Assembly (NCBI GenBank): GCA_021373135.1
Contig: JAJFTH010000010.1
Location: forward strand, 1-64,000
Source of the DNA: Bacteroidales bacterium
GTDB lineage: Bacteria; Bacteroidota; Bacteroidia; Bacteroidales; UBA1402
Reading direction: 5' to 3'
DNA: 64,000 bases
Under the pieces are notes generated by a model. It did not search any database. It was not told the DNA's origin and saw only the letters and a list, made by a program, of their open reading frames with translations. Position numbers and translations under genes: made by a program. Of this stretch, positions 55,607-64,000 are shown in pieces. Within the stretch, counting starts at the first letter, position 1; the number at the start of each line of letters is the position of its first letter.

Positions 55607-55637
55607 CAAAAGTACACTTTTCTTTGACATCAGTCAA
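55607..55637 (-). promoter_or_regulatory. PBP1A promoter
   Basis: On the minus strand TTG (55637-55635) is 20 bases from TACTTTTG (55614-55607). The start near 55600 is about 40 bases before the ATG at 55559. It is back to back with the pyrB promoter. Confidence 0.8.
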
Positions 55638-55694
55638 CAGGATTTTTCCATTAGTTTTTTATAATGGTCATCACCTTTCTGTAAAAAGTTTTTG

Positions 55695-55702
55695 TACTTT
55701 TG
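55695..55702 (+). promoter_or_regulatory. -7 box of pyrB
   Basis: TACTTTTG fits TANNTTTG and would start transcription about 22 bases before the pyrB ATG at 55732. No -33 TTG is present at 19-21 bases. Confidence 0.55.
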
Positions 55703-55731
55703 TCTATTCTATAACCAACAGAATCAACGGT

Positions 55732-56643
55732 ATGTCATCTAAAAGCATTGTTTCCATTACTGATTATTCCAAAGATCAGATTCTAAGTATTTTAGACAGT
55801 GCAGCAACCTTCGAAGCCAATCCCAATCAAACCCTATTGAACGGAAAAGTTGCGGCTACACTCTTTTTTGAACCCTCCACCCGTACACGTCTGAGTTTTG
55901 AAACAGCAGTAAATAGATTAGGTGGCCGGGTCATCGGCTTCTCTGATGCTTCAACATCCAGTTCAGTCAAAGGTGAAACCCTGAACGATACCATCAAGAT
56001 GGTGTCCAACTATGCCGACATCATCATCATGAGACATCATTTGGAAGGTGCTGCCCGTTACGCTTCTGAAGTCACATCCGTGCCCATCATCAACGCTGGC
56101 GATGGATCCAACCAGCATCCATCACAAACGATACTTGACTTGTATTCTATTCGGAAAACGCAAGGCAGACTCGACAATATCAAAATTGCCATGGTGGGAG
56201 ACCTGAAATATGGACGCACAGTACATTCTCTCCTGATCGCACTGAATCATTTTTCTCCCCAATTTTACTTTATTGCTCCCGACGAATTGAGAATGCCTGA
56301 AGAATACAAGATCATTTGTGACGAGAAAGGTATTCCATACGAAGAACAGACTGAATTTGATACAGACATCATCAATGAAGTGGATATACTTTATATGACC
56401 AGGGTTCAGAAAGAACGTTTTACAGACCAGATGGAATATGAAAAGGTGAAGAATGTATACACCTTGCGCAATAAGATGCTGGAACAGTCAAAGGACAACC
56501 TGCGTATCCTGCATCCACTGCCAAGGGTCAATGAAATTGACATGGATGTGGATGCCAACCCGAAGGCTTACTATTTTGAACAGGCCAGAAACGGACTTTA
56601 TGCCCGTCAGGCAATGATTTGCAATGCTTTGGGCCTGATTTAA
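55732..56643 (+). CDS. pyrB: Aspartate carbamoyltransferase catalytic subunit
   Basis: PyrB joins carbamoyl phosphate and aspartate, the committed step of pyrimidine synthesis. The carbamoyl-phosphate site [23 protein letters not shown] and [10 protein letters not shown] are all intact. The length of about 303 aa from the ATG at 55732 is normal. An open frame reaches back to 55504, but those residues are not family-like and would overlap the PBP1A promoter. pyrI follows after 15 bases. Confidence 0.97.
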   Translation: MSSKSIVSITDYSKDQILSILDSAATFEANPNQTLLNGKVAATLFFEPSTRTRLSFETAVNRLGGRVIGFSDASTSSSVKGETLNDTIKMVSNYADIIIMRHHLEGAARYASEVTSVPIINAGDGSNQHPSQTILDLYSIRKTQGRLDNIKIAMVGDLKYGRTVHSLLIALNHFSPQFYFIAPDELRMPEEYKIICDEKGIPYEEQTEFDTDIINEVDILYMTRVQKERFTDQMEYEKVKNVYTLRNKMLEQSKDNLRILHPLPRVNEIDMDVDANPKAYYFEQARNGLYARQAMICNALGLI

Positions 56644-56658
56644 ACAGATAAAATCATA

Positions 56659-57120
56659 ATGGAAAACAATGAAAAAGAACTTCAGGTAAAAGCCCTGAAA
56701 AATGGTACTGTAATTGACCATATACCCTCTGACATCTTGTTCAAAGTGGTTTCCTTATTGCAATTGGACAGCGTAAAAAATCAGATTACGATTGGTAACA
56801 ACCTGACGAGTAAACGCATGGGTAAAAAAGGCATTATCAAGATTTCCGATCGTTACTATGAGGAAGAAGAGATTAGCAGAATCGCTTTGATTGCTCCGGA
56901 TGCGAAAATAAATATTATCCGTAATTTTGAGGTGATTGAAAAAAAGGTTCTGAGTTTACCGGATAGTTTTACAGGAATCGTTAAATGCCCGAATCCGAAA
57001 TGCATCACCAACAATGAACCGATGAAGACCAAGTTTGAGGTCATCAAAAAGAATCCGGTTGTATTGAGGTGTCCGTATTGTGAGCGGGAGATTCAACAGG
57101 AAGATATTCAATTGTTATAG
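56659..57120 (+). CDS. pyrI: Aspartate carbamoyltransferase regulatory subunit
   Basis: PyrI binds CTP and ATP and gives allosteric control to PyrB in the dodecameric enzyme. The 153-residue protein has the nucleotide-binding N-terminal domain (LKNGTVIDHI) and the C-terminal zinc site with cysteines in CPNPKC and CPYC. It lies directly between pyrB and a flavin reductase gene. Confidence 0.96.
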   Translation: MENNEKELQVKALKNGTVIDHIPSDILFKVVSLLQLDSVKNQITIGNNLTSKRMGKKGIIKISDRYYEEEEISRIALIAPDAKINIIRNFEVIEKKVLSLPDSFTGIVKCPNPKCITNNEPMKTKFEVIKKNPVVLRCPYCEREIQQEDIQLL

Positions 57121-57122
57121 AT

Positions 57123-57692
57123 ATGAAAAAAGATTGGAAACCCGGAACAATGATTTATCCGTTGCCGGCTGTTATGATCAGTTGCGGTGCTGATGAAAGT
57201 GAATACAATATAATGACTGTTTCCTGGGTTGGAACGATTTGTTCAAATCCACCCATGTGCTACATTTCCGTCCGTCCGGAACGTCACTCTTATCCCATCA
57301 TCAAAAAGAACATGGAATTTGTCATCAACCTGACCACTAAAGATTTGGCTTATGCCACAGATTGGTGTGGTGTTCGTTCAGGCAAAAACTTCAACAAGTT
57401 TACAGAGATGAAACTGACTCCCGGTAAAGGATCTGTTGTAAAAGCTCCGATCATTGAGGAATCCCCTCTATGCATCGAATGTCGGGTACGTGAGATCGTG
57501 AGCCTGGGTTCACACGACATGTTTATTGCCGATGTTGTCAACGTGCAGGCCGATGAAAAATATATCAATGCAGAAACAGGCGTTTTCGAACTGGAAGAAG
57601 CTGATTTACTCGTTTATTCCCATGGCTTCTACCATGAGATTGGAAAGCAGATAGGAAAATTCGGCTGGTCTGTACAGAAAAAGAAAAAATAG
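57123..57692 (+). CDS. Flavin reductase-like FMN-binding protein
   Basis: This 189-residue protein of the flavin reductase-like (FMN-binding split barrel) family begins two bases after pyrI. Characteristic segments are NIMTVSWVGTICSNPPMCYISVR and EFVINLTTKDLA. Members reduce or bind FMN, but the substrate of this branch is unknown. Its conserved place between pyrI and glyA in Bacteroidales suggests cotranscription rather than a known pathway role. Confidence 0.87.
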   Translation: MKKDWKPGTMIYPLPAVMISCGADESEYNIMTVSWVGTICSNPPMCYISVRPERHSYPIIKKNMEFVINLTTKDLAYATDWCGVRSGKNFNKFTEMKLTPGKGSVVKAPIIEESPLCIECRVREIVSLGSHDMFIADVVNVQADEKYINAETGVFELEEADLLVYSHGFYHEIGKQIGKFGWSVQKKKK

Positions 57693-57714
57693 AGGTCAAG
57701 TCAAAAAAGAATAT

Positions 57715-57722
57715 TACCTTTG
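57715..57722 (+). promoter_or_regulatory. -7 box of glyA
   Basis: TACCTTTG fits TANNTTTG and lies 99 bases upstream of the glyA ATG. The -33 is not recognisable. glyA may also be read from the pyrB transcript. Confidence 0.45.
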
Positions 57723-57820
57723 CAGCTTCAAAAAAACCAACTTAATAGTCTTGCTTTTTCGCAATTATTTGCGTCCTATTAATATTTCTTGGAAAATTTC
57801 ATTTATATACGATAGTTCAT

Positions 57821-59101
57821 ATGAAGAGAGACCAAATCATTTTCGACATCATCGAACGCGAACATCAACGCCAATTGAAAGGTATAGAATTGATCGCTTC
57901 GGAAAATTTTGTGAGTGACCAAGTAATGCAAGCCATGGGAACATGGTTGACCAACAAGTACGCTGAAGGCTATCCCGGACATCGCTACTACGGAGGTTGT
58001 GAAATCGTGGACGAAAGCGAACAGATTGCCATCGACCGCCTTAAACAACTGTTTGGTGCAGAGTATGCCAACGTTCAACCACACTCCGGTGCACAAGCCA
58101 ATGCAGCCGTTTTCCTTGCTGTTATGCAGCCGGGAGATAAGTTCCTTGGTTTGAATCTTTCACATGGTGGTCACCTTTCACACGGTTCGCCCATAAATAG
58201 TTCAGGCATCTACTACCAACCACTTGCCTACAATGTCAAGGAAGATTCCGGGCTTGTCGACTATGATCAAATGGAAGAAATCGCTCTGCGTGAACATCCG
58301 AAAATGATTGTCGGTGGTGCTTCCGCATATTCCCGTGAATGGGATTATGCCAGAATGCGTGCCATTGCAGATAAGATCGGTGCCATCCTGATGATTGATA
58401 TGGCTCATCCTGCCGGTTTGATTGCTGCAGGTTTGCTTAAAAATCCTTTGAAATACGCTCACATCGTTACCTCCACCACACACAAGACCCTTCGCGGACC
58501 TCGCGGCGGCATCATCCTGTTGGGCAAGGATTTTGAGAATCCCTGGAACAAAAAGACAACCAAAGGCGAAATCCGCAAGATGTCTTCATTATTGGATTCT
58601 GCTGTATTCCCCGGCATTCAGGGTGGACCTCTGGAACATGTGATTGCAGCCAAGGCTGTTGCCTTCGGAGAAGCACTGCAACCGGAATTCAAGGTTTACC
58701 AGACACAGGTACAAAAAAATGCAGCTGTCATGGCTCAGGCTTTTATGGATAAGGGTTATAAAGTCATTTCCGGAGGTACTGACAACCACTCTATGTTGAT
58801 TGACCTTCGCCCGAAATTCTCTGATTTGACAGGTAAGGTGGCAGAAAAGGCTCTTGTCAGTGCAGACATCACCATCAACAAAAACATGGTTCCGTTTGAT
58901 TCCCGTTCTGCATTCCAAACTTCAGGTTTCCGTGTCGGAACACCTGCCATCACGACACGTGGCGGTAAAGAAGGCTTGATGATTGAAATCGTTGAATTGA
59001 TAGATACAGTGCTCAATGCTCCTGAAAATGCAACTGTCATCAAGGCTGTACGTGAAAAAGTCAATAAGACAATGTCTGATTATCCTTTATTTGCTTATTA
59101 A
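57821..59101 (+). CDS. glyA: Serine hydroxymethyltransferase
   Basis: GlyA interconverts serine and glycine, charging tetrahydrofolate with a one-carbon unit. The 426-residue PLP enzyme has the Schiff-base lysine Lys222 in [13 protein letters not shown], the [12 protein letters not shown] start and [15 protein letters not shown]. With gcvP, folD and serA in this window it covers the serine-glycine-folate route. A hairpin and insertion-sequence-like debris follow. Confidence 0.97.
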   Translation: MKRDQIIFDIIEREHQRQLKGIELIASENFVSDQVMQAMGTWLTNKYAEGYPGHRYYGGCEIVDESEQIAIDRLKQLFGAEYANVQPHSGAQANAAVFLAVMQPGDKFLGLNLSHGGHLSHGSPINSSGIYYQPLAYNVKEDSGLVDYDQMEEIALREHPKMIVGGASAYSREWDYARMRAIADKIGAILMIDMAHPAGLIAAGLLKNPLKYAHIVTSTTHKTLRGPRGGIILLGKDFENPWNKKTTKGEIRKMSSLLDSAVFPGIQGGPLEHVIAAKAVAFGEALQPEFKVYQTQVQKNAAVMAQAFMDKGYKVISGGTDNHSMLIDLRPKFSDLTGKVAEKALVSADITINKNMVPFDSRSAFQTSGFRVGTPAITTRGGKEGLMIEIVELIDTVLNAPENATVIKAVREKVNKTMSDYPLFAY

Positions 59102-59122
59102 GCAAAACTATTCAAAATAAAA

Positions 59123-59158
59123 TAAGAGGGTGTATCAAAAGTCTGGTATACCCTCTTT
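59123..59158 (+). terminator. Hairpin after glyA
   Basis: AAGAGGGT / ACCCTCTT pair as an 8-bp stem, extended by GTAT with partial pairing, and TTTG follows. It coincides with the start of the repeat-like element at 59126-59230. Confidence 0.6.
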
Positions 59159-59230
59159 GTATTCGTACTCCTAGATCAATCTCAAATATTCAATTCTCAG
59201 AAGCTTAAAAGAATTTATGAGACAACCTCT
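59126..59230. repeat. Short element with imperfect terminal inverted repeats
   Basis: GAGGGTGTATCA (59126-59137) and, on the other strand, GAGGTTGTCTCA (59229-59218) match at 10 of 12 positions, like the ends of a small non-autonomous element. Inside, TTCAATTCTCAGAAGCTTA (59189-59207) differs by one base from a sequence at 47774-47792. There is no coding content. Confidence 0.5.
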
Positions 59231-59250
59231 TTTCTTAATAATATCCGGAT

Positions 59251-59706
59251 TTATTTTTTGAAGAAACGGTCCATTTCCCGTTTATCATCACGTTCTTTAA
59301 TGGATTCACGCTTGTCATAAGCTTTTTTACCTCTCGCCACCGCAATTTCAACTTTAGCCAATCCTTTTTCGTTGATAAACATTTTGGTCGGCACAATCGT
59401 ATAACCCGTTTCCTTGGTCAGGCGGGTGAGTTTCTTCAATTCCCTTTTCGTCAGCAGGAGTTTACGGTCACGTCTGGGAATGTGGTTGTTGTATGTTCCG
59501 AAAAAATATTCGGATATCTGAATACCCTTGGCCCACAATTCACCATCACTCAACAGGCAATAACTATCCACCAGGCTCACTTTTCCCAAACGAATGGATT
59601 TGATTTCCGTACCGGTCAAAACAATACCGGCTATGAAAAACTCCGTCAATTCGTAATCGAAAAAAGCCTTCTTGTTTTTGATGAGTATTTTGGAACCTGA
59701 GTGCAT
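59251..59706 (-). CDS. smpB: SsrA-binding protein SmpB
   Basis: SmpB binds tmRNA and brings it to stalled ribosomes for trans-translation. The 151-residue protein has [33 protein letters not shown] and a basic C-terminal tail ([19 protein letters not shown]) that enters the decoding centre. It starts 3 bases after the Yip1-family gene and shares its promoter. Confidence 0.96.
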   Translation of the reverse strand: MHSGSKILIKNKKAFFDYELTEFFIAGIVLTGTEIKSIRLGKVSLVDSYCLLSDGELWAKGIQISEYFFGTYNNHIPRRDRKLLLTKRELKKLTRLTKETGYTIVPTKMFINEKGLAKVEIAVARGKKAYDKRESIKERDDKREMDRFFKK

Positions 59707-59709
59707 AGT

Positions 59710-60288
59710 TTATTTGAGTCCGGGCAATATTAATAAAAAGATTTTTTCAACAATAAGTGGCACAGCCAAAATGCAAAGACTGGCAAGTGCTGTAAATTTA
59801 CCCCTTCTGGATTCTTCTATAGAATAAAAATGGGTTGTAGCTTCCCATACCAGTACAATCACATAGACGAAAAGTATTTTCATAAAGAAAAAGTCCGACA
59901 ACAACCTTGTAAAAAAACTTACGACCAAAACCGGTGTCAAAGAATAAGCAGTCAACATTTCCGCCTTCCTCTTGTCCGACTGTATGCCAAACCAACGTAC
60001 AAAACTATAGTTCAAAAAGTTGGCCGTTATGAAAAAGCCAAAAAAGCTGGAAGCAAAAGAAACGATAAAAGACTGTATCCCTTGAAATAGAGTAGCCTTT
60101 GCATCAAAATATTCATATCCTGATATAAAAGGATTAATTAACGCGGTGAACGCTGCCAGACCTACCAGGGGATAAAAGAAATGCGACAAATACTTCTTTT
60201 CGTCTTCCGGATGTTGGGCTATATTGTCCCAAGTCTTGGATGGAGAAGTCAGAATATCCCATACGCGCTTAAATAAATTCTTATACAT
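59710..60288 (-). CDS. Yip1 family membrane protein
   Basis: This 192-residue protein has five hydrophobic segments and the Yip1-type layout: an N-terminal RVWDILTSPSKTWDNIAQHP stretch, then YEYFDAKATLF before TM2. The function of bacterial Yip1 proteins is unknown. It is cotranscribed with smpB, which follows after 3 bases. A full consensus promoter lies at 60310-60339. Confidence 0.75.
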   Translation of the reverse strand: MYKNLFKRVWDILTSPSKTWDNIAQHPEDEKKYLSHFFYPLVGLAAFTALINPFISGYEYFDAKATLFQGIQSFIVSFASSFFGFFITANFLNYSFVRWFGIQSDKRKAEMLTAYSLTPVLVVSFFTRLLSDFFFMKILFVYVIVLVWEATTHFYSIEESRRGKFTALASLCILAVPLIVEKIFLLILPGLK

Positions 60289-60309
60289 GATTCTCTAAAA
60301 AATGACGGG

Positions 60310-60339
60310 CAAAGGTACAAAATCCCCATCGAAATACAA
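60310..60339 (-). promoter_or_regulatory. Promoter of the Yip1-smpB pair
   Basis: On the minus strand TTG (60339-60337) is 19 bases from TACCTTTG (60317-60310). Start near 60303, about 15 bases before the ATG at 60288. Confidence 0.78.
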
Positions 60340-60342
60340 GCT

Positions 60343-60942
60343 TTAATCTACAAACCTGAAGCTTTCAACCTTGCTTAAAGCATCTTTAAGACGGATAGCA
60401 TCATTCTTTCTGATTCTTAACTGCATGATGTAATCCCTCTCGTAACCTTGATACACAATTTGTGCATCAAATTGCTTGACCAGGCGCATCACATCATTCA
60501 TGAACTGAAATTCAAAACGGAACTTCAAATCGATATCAACTGTTTTTTCAATGATATCAGCCGCCTGTAACGCTTCTGCCACAGCAGATTTATAAGCTAT
60601 AACCAATCCTCCCGTACCCAGCAAAATGCCTCCAAAATATCGAATAACCACTACCAACACATTCGTCAGTCCAAAAGATCGGATTTGTCCAAGAATGGGA
60701 CGTCCTGCGGTTCCGGATGGTTCTCCGTCATCATTGACACGGTATTCCTCTCCTTCAGGGCCGATGCTGTAGGCATAGCACACATGTCTGGCATCGTAAT
60801 AAGTCTTCCGGTATTGCTCCAAATGTATTTTAACTTCTTCGACCGTCGTGACAGGATGGGCGAATGCGATAAATTTGCTTCCCTTCTCTTTGTAAAGGCC
60901 TTCACTGACAACCTTAATGGTTTTGTAAGTATCTTTCTGCAT
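60343..60942 (-). CDS. YigZ/IMPACT family protein
   Basis: This protein of about 199 aa belongs to the IMPACT/UPF0029 family, with an N-terminal domain carrying HPVTTVEEVK, DARHVCYAY and DDGEPSGTAGRPIL, and a C-terminal DUF1949-like domain. The bacterial role is uncertain; eukaryotic IMPACT regulates Gcn2. The ATG at 60942 (MQKDTYKTIK) is chosen. The frame upstream to 61002 is not family-like. Confidence 0.87.
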   Translation of the reverse strand: MQKDTYKTIKVVSEGLYKEKGSKFIAFAHPVTTVEEVKIHLEQYRKTYYDARHVCYAYSIGPEGEEYRVNDDGEPSGTAGRPILGQIRSFGLTNVLVVVIRYFGGILLGTGGLVIAYKSAVAEALQAADIIEKTVDIDLKFRFEFQFMNDVMRLVKQFDAQIVYQGYERDYIMQLRIRKNDAIRLKDALSKVESFRFVD

Positions 60943-61002
60943 GCAACAAAGATACGAAATCACCTTAAAACCTCTATGTGAAACATTCACTAAAAAATGC
61001 AT

Positions 61003-61376
61003 TTAAAAAATGTATACTTAATCCTATCTTTTATCTTTTTTCTATTTATTTTTTATCCCGTCCTAAAATAGCGTTACAAAAAAAAGTAAAGCTATGGAAG
61101 AATCAAAAATCAATTATGTCAAACATACTCGGAAGGATTATCCAATGACCTTTAAGATGAGTGTTGTGCAGGATGTTGACGCTTAATCGAATGCACCAGC
61201 AAAAAGCTGTCAGAATCAGGACGTACAAGAAAGAAGATGGCCCCAAGATTGAACTTGAAGCCATCTAATACTGTTTAGTTATAAGTCAAAAACCTGTAAC
61301 GGTTTTTTAGGACTAGTCATTTTTTACACCAGACATAAACGAACAGAAATTTTAAGTCAACCAAAAAAATATCACC
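61003..61376 (+). other. Region holding transposase debris before the SHOCT lipoprotein gene
   Basis: No intact gene lies here. An IS3 orfA fragment is at 61093-61185. A further short frame at 61191-61268 (25 codons, ending GPKIELEAI) may be decay of the same or another element. A weak hairpin (AAAAACC 61288-61294, GGTTTTT 61301-61307) and T-run follow. Confidence 0.5.
61093..61185 (+). pseudogene. IS3-family OrfA transposase fragment, frameshifted
   Basis: The first frame reads MEESKINYVKHTRKDY, very like the N-terminus of IS3 OrfA proteins in Bacteroidota. One extra T near 61141 breaks the frame. The shifted frame resumes with PMTFKMSVVQDVDA, which is the expected continuation, and then stops. 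Only about 30 residues remain and there is no OrfB. Its parent may be the element whose end-like sequence is at 47672. Confidence 0.65.
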
Positions 61377-62000
61377 GTGAGAAAATCAAAATTTCACAAA
61401 GAAAAAGTCGTAATAGTCACAGCACTTGTCTCTTTGTCCTTCATCTTTTCGGGATGCGCCACCCTTATCGGAGGAAGCAATTATTACGCACACGTTATTG
61501 TAGAGAACCGTCCGGGCGCAACTATCTATTATCAGGGAGAGAACATGGGCAGAGGGCAAGCCATCGTTTCCGTCCCCAGATCTCATGCCGATAAGCTTTC
61601 TTTCGTTATCAAGGAAGATGGTGGTCAGGAAGAAGAATTTCTTTTCACTCAAAGAAAGTTCAGAACCTGGGCTTTTGTAGGCACAGTCATCTGCTGGACT
61701 GGTATAACCAATACAGGTATTCCCTTACCATGGGGTGTAGCTCTGGATTGCGCCACTGGAGCTCTATGGCAACCAGATATCAAGGAAAACGGAGTGACTA
61801 AATTGAATTATAAGAATTTCAAATATTTGCTGACATATACAGGGTTTATACCGGATGAGGTTTCAAAGGACGAAGTTCCTGCCACTCCTGTTCAAAACGT
61901 AGACTTTGCGTCTCTGGAAAAATTAAAAGAACTGCTGGATAAAGGTATTCTGACTCAGGAAGAATTTGACAAACAAAAAGCCAAAATACTTGAAAAATAA
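61377..62000 (+). CDS. SHOCT-domain lipoprotein
   Basis: This 207-residue lipoprotein begins at a GTG, which gives a complete signal peptide with the lipobox IFSGC (Cys27). The middle part has two hydrophobic stretches (WAFVGTVICWTG, GVALDCATGALW). The C-terminal 27 residues (KLKELLDKGILTQEEFDKQK) form a SHOCT domain, a short oligomerisation helix pair. No function is known. A strong bidirectional terminator follows. Confidence 0.78.
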   Translation: MRKSKFHKEKVVIVTALVSLSFIFSGCATLIGGSNYYAHVIVENRPGATIYYQGENMGRGQAIVSVPRSHADKLSFVIKEDGGQEEEFLFTQRKFRTWAFVGTVICWTGITNTGIPLPWGVALDCATGALWQPDIKENGVTKLNYKNFKYLLTYTGFIPDEVSKDEVPATPVQNVDFASLEKLKELLDKGILTQEEFDKQKAKILEK

Positions 62001-62017
62001 GTGCTTTATTGAGAAAA

Positions 62018-62065
62018 AACAGAAACGGACGACATCCGAAAGGAGCCGTCCGTTTCTGTTTTTTT
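62018..62065. terminator. Bidirectional terminator between SHOCT gene and DUF1015
   Basis: A perfect 14-bp stem (AACAGAAACGGACG at 62018-62031, complement at 62047-62060) has a T-run on the plus side and, on the minus side, T residues from the A-run at 62013-62019. It serves both convergent genes. Confidence 0.93.
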
Positions 62066-62079
62066 ATTCGGAATTGTGA

Positions 62080-63324
62080 TTACGACAATTTGTGAATAAC
62101 CAACCCTGACCGTAATTTCGGTTCAAACCAGGTTGTCTTGGGTGGCATGATATTTCCGCTATCGGCAATGTTGATGAGCTGTTTCATGGAAACAGGATAC
62201 AAAGCCAAAGCAACCTTCATTTCACCACTGTCAACGCGTTTGGAAAGTTCACCCAAACCGCGGATACCACCTACAAAGTCAATGCGCTTATCGGAACGCA
62301 GGTCTTTAATGCCGAGTATTTCATCCAAAATAAAATTGGAAGAAATGGTAACATCCAGTACACCAATGGGATCACTGTCATGATAAGAACCTTTTTTGGC
62401 TGTCAAGGAATACCAACATCCGGACAGATACAAGGAGAAATTGTGCAGACAGCAAGGCTTGTATATTTCAACACCTTTCTTCTCTACCGTAAAATGCTTG
62501 GATACGGCTTCAAGGAAAGCCTCATCGCTCAATCCGTTCAAATCTTTTACCACACGGTTGTAGTCGATGATGGTAAGCTGATTGTCAGGAAAACAGACGG
62601 CCATGAAGAAATTGTATTCTTCATCTCCACGATGATTGGGATTTTGTCTGGCTTTCTCCGCTCCTACCAATGCTGCTGCTGCAGAACGATGATGTCCGTC
62701 GGCAATATACATGGCAGGCATGGCGGCAAATAGTTCCGTAATGCGTTTGATATCTGCATCATTTCGAATCGACCAAAAATGATGTCCAAAGCCATCAGGA
62801 GCAACGAAATCATAAACAGCAGGGGTCGCGGTATATTTTGAAACGATGGCGTCAAGTTCAGGCTGTGCGGGATATGCAAAGAATACCGGTTCGATGTTGG
62901 CATCATTGACACGAACATGTTTCATACGGTCTTCTTCCTTATCCCTTCTGGTCAGTTCATGTTTTTTGATCTTTCCGGTCATGTAATCATCCACATTGGC
63001 ACAAACAACAAGGCCATATTGTGTATGCCCGTTCATCGTCTGGGCATAGATGTAATACATTTCCTTCTCATCTTGCACCAACCATTTTTGATCCTGAAAT
63101 TTCTTAAAATTTTCAGCAGCTTTCAGATACACTTTTTCCTCGTGTTCGTCCTGTCCTACCGGAAAATCAATCTCAGGCTTGATGATATGGTAGAGTGACT
63201 TTGGATTGTCGCCGGCTTCAGCACGAGCTTCTTCTGAATTTAAAACATCATAAGGACGCGATGCCACCAATTCTACCAGTTCAACAGGCGGACGCAAGCC
63301 TTTAAAGGGTTTGATCTTGGCCAT
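62080..63324 (-). CDS. DUF1015 protein linked to serine synthesis
   Basis: This 414-residue soluble protein of family DUF1015 begins IKPFKGLRPP. It has KKHELTRRDKEEDRMKHVR near residue 118 and ADGHHRSAAA near residue 208. The DGHHR pattern recalls box II of ParB/sulfiredoxin-fold proteins, a fold that includes known free-serine kinases. It starts 4 bases after serA, so they are cotranscribed. A role in serine metabolism is inferred from this. The biochemical function is not established to my knowledge. Confidence 0.88.
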   Translation of the reverse strand: MAKIKPFKGLRPPVELVELVASRPYDVLNSEEARAEAGDNPKSLYHIIKPEIDFPVGQDEHEEKVYLKAAENFKKFQDQKWLVQDEKEMYYIYAQTMNGHTQYGLVVCANVDDYMTGKIKKHELTRRDKEEDRMKHVRVNDANIEPVFFAYPAQPELDAIVSKYTATPAVYDFVAPDGFGHHFWSIRNDADIKRITELFAAMPAMYIADGHHRSAAAALVGAEKARQNPNHRGDEEYNFFMAVCFPDNQLTIIDYNRVVKDLNGLSDEAFLEAVSKHFTVEKKGVEIYKPCCLHNFSLYLSGCWYSLTAKKGSYHDSDPIGVLDVTISSNFILDEILGIKDLRSDKRIDFVGGIRGLGELSKRVDSGEMKVALALYPVSMKQLINIADSGNIMPPKTTWFEPKLRSGLVIHKLS

Positions 63325-63328
63325 AGAA

Positions 63329-64000
63329 TTATTTATTTACGCGGAAACGTTGATTGCCGTTAACCAGGAAGTCAACAATTTGTTCTGCAGCGGCAATACC
63401 GGCATTGATATTGGCTTCAGCCGTTTGAGCACCCATTTTCTTCGGTGTGGAAAAATAACGTTCCGGAAACTTGGCAGCAAAAGTTGCATGTGCAGCCGGC
63501 ATGATGTCCGTCATATAACGAAGATCGGAACGTTCTTCCATCAGACTGATTAAGCTGACTTCATCAATCACTTCCTTACGGGCGGTATTCACCAATATGG
63601 CACCTTTGGGCATCTTGCCTACCAGCGCAGCATTGATGGAGTTTTTCGTCTCTGGAGTTGCCGGAATATGTACAGAAACCACATCACAGGTTGAATACAG
63701 TTCTTCAACAGAAGAGAGTGCTTTCACACCGTCTTTTTCAATCACTTCAGAAGGACAAAAAGCATCGAATGCAAAAATTTCCATCCCAAAGCCTTTGGCA
63801 ATACGGGCAACATTGCGGCCAACATTTCCATAAGCATGGATACCCAATTTTTTACCTTTGAGTTCGGTTCCCGAAGTTCCATTGTATAAATTACGAACGC
63901 CATAAACCATCAAACCCAAAGCCAGTTCTGCTACGGCATTGGAATTTTGACCAGGAGTATTCATGACACAAACACCTTTTGCTGTTGCAGCATCCAAATC
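63329..64000 (-). CDS. serA: D-3-phosphoglycerate dehydrogenase, lysine type (partial)
   Basis: SerA oxidises 3-phosphoglycerate, the first step of serine synthesis. About 223 C-terminal residues are present; the N-terminus lies past the window end. The NAD domain has AYGNVGRNVARIAKGFG, HIPATPETKNSI and NTARKEVIDE. The protein ends right after the catalytic domain, with no ACT domain. Where most enzymes have TPHIGGST, this has TPKKMGAQTAEA, so a lysine (codon 63437-63439) stands at the catalytic histidine position. Confidence 0.94.
   Translation of the reverse strand, partial: DLDAATAKGVCVMNTPGQNSNAVAELALGLMVYGVRNLYNGTSGTELKGKKLGIHAYGNVGRNVARIAKGFGMEIFAFDAFCPSEVIEKDGVKALSSVEELYSTCDVVSVHIPATPETKNSINAALVGKMPKGAILVNTARKEVIDEVSLISLMEERSDLRYMTDIMPAAHATFAAKFPERYFSTPKKMGAQTAEANINAGIAAAEQIVDFLVNGNQRFRVNK

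Noticed and set aside
55504..55731. Upstream extension of pyrB
   Set aside because: It would overlap the PBP1A gene and promoter, and PyrB homologues begin at the ATG at 55732.
60947..60954. TATCTTTG box as promoter of the YigZ-family gene
   Set aside because: It would place the transcription start at or inside the ATG at 60942. A leaderless mRNA is possible but not supported by anything else.

Overview
The window looks like a chromosomal segment of a Bacteroidales bacterium (phylum Bacteroidota), of moderate to low GC by eye. Several signs point there. Promoters fit the Bacteroidota pattern (TTG, 19-20 bases, TANNTTTG). The primary sigma factor is short (286 aa). pyrB-pyrI-flavin reductase-glyA lie in a row. 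Tgt lacks the zinc cysteines, and SerA is of the ACT-less lysine type. The genus cannot be fixed; only about 229 bases of the 16S rRNA gene (its 5' end, minus strand) are present.

Layout. 1-5650: 16S 5' end with its promoter, an M48 lipoprotein protease, a TerB-like protein, lipB, a DUF3298 lipoprotein, rsmG, an MBL hydrolase and hsp20. 5959-12906: an M24 peptidase, gcvP, a small membrane protein, and grpE-dnaJ. 12921-18860 (minus): a CDF cation exporter next to a gene relic, an S9 peptidase, rpoD and an HtrA protease. 19120-22257: rnpB, a YihY protein, an LplT-like MFS protein and tRNA-His. 22432-31327 (minus): DUF1460 and an FHS sugar transporter, folD, ffh, then pepD, a beta-helix lipoprotein and a nuclease. 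31622-34858: an OmpH/Skp-like protein and lon.

34871-42363 is the most unusual part. It is a tight eight-gene minus-strand operon: split transketolase (two genes), SDR, FkbH-like HAD protein, acyl carrier protein, MaoC hydratase, MBOAT acyltransferase and a secreted SGNH-like protein. It has no ketosynthase and no glycosyltransferase. The parts suggest a small hydroxyacyl group built from central sugar phosphates on a dedicated ACP, then passed across the membrane to a surface acceptor. No characterised pathway with this exact set is known to me.

42477-64000 is mostly housekeeping: uracil permease, lptF/G-like, tgt, mntP, rubrerythrin, kup, a lytic transglycosylase, NDH-2, PBP1A, pyrBI, a flavin reductase, glyA, smpB, a Yip1 protein, a YigZ protein, a SHOCT lipoprotein, DUF1015 and serA (cut by the window edge). 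Insertion-sequence debris lies at 47660-47792, 59126-59230 and 61093-61185.

Cross-cutting signals. A shared element (GYCA-N4-GTCM, 13-15 bases, GGCA) lies upstream of hsp20, grpE-dnaJ and lon, all protein quality-control genes, and may be a heat-shock control site. gcvP, folD, glyA and serA together cover much of serine-glycine-one-carbon metabolism. There is no CRISPR array and no intact transposase.
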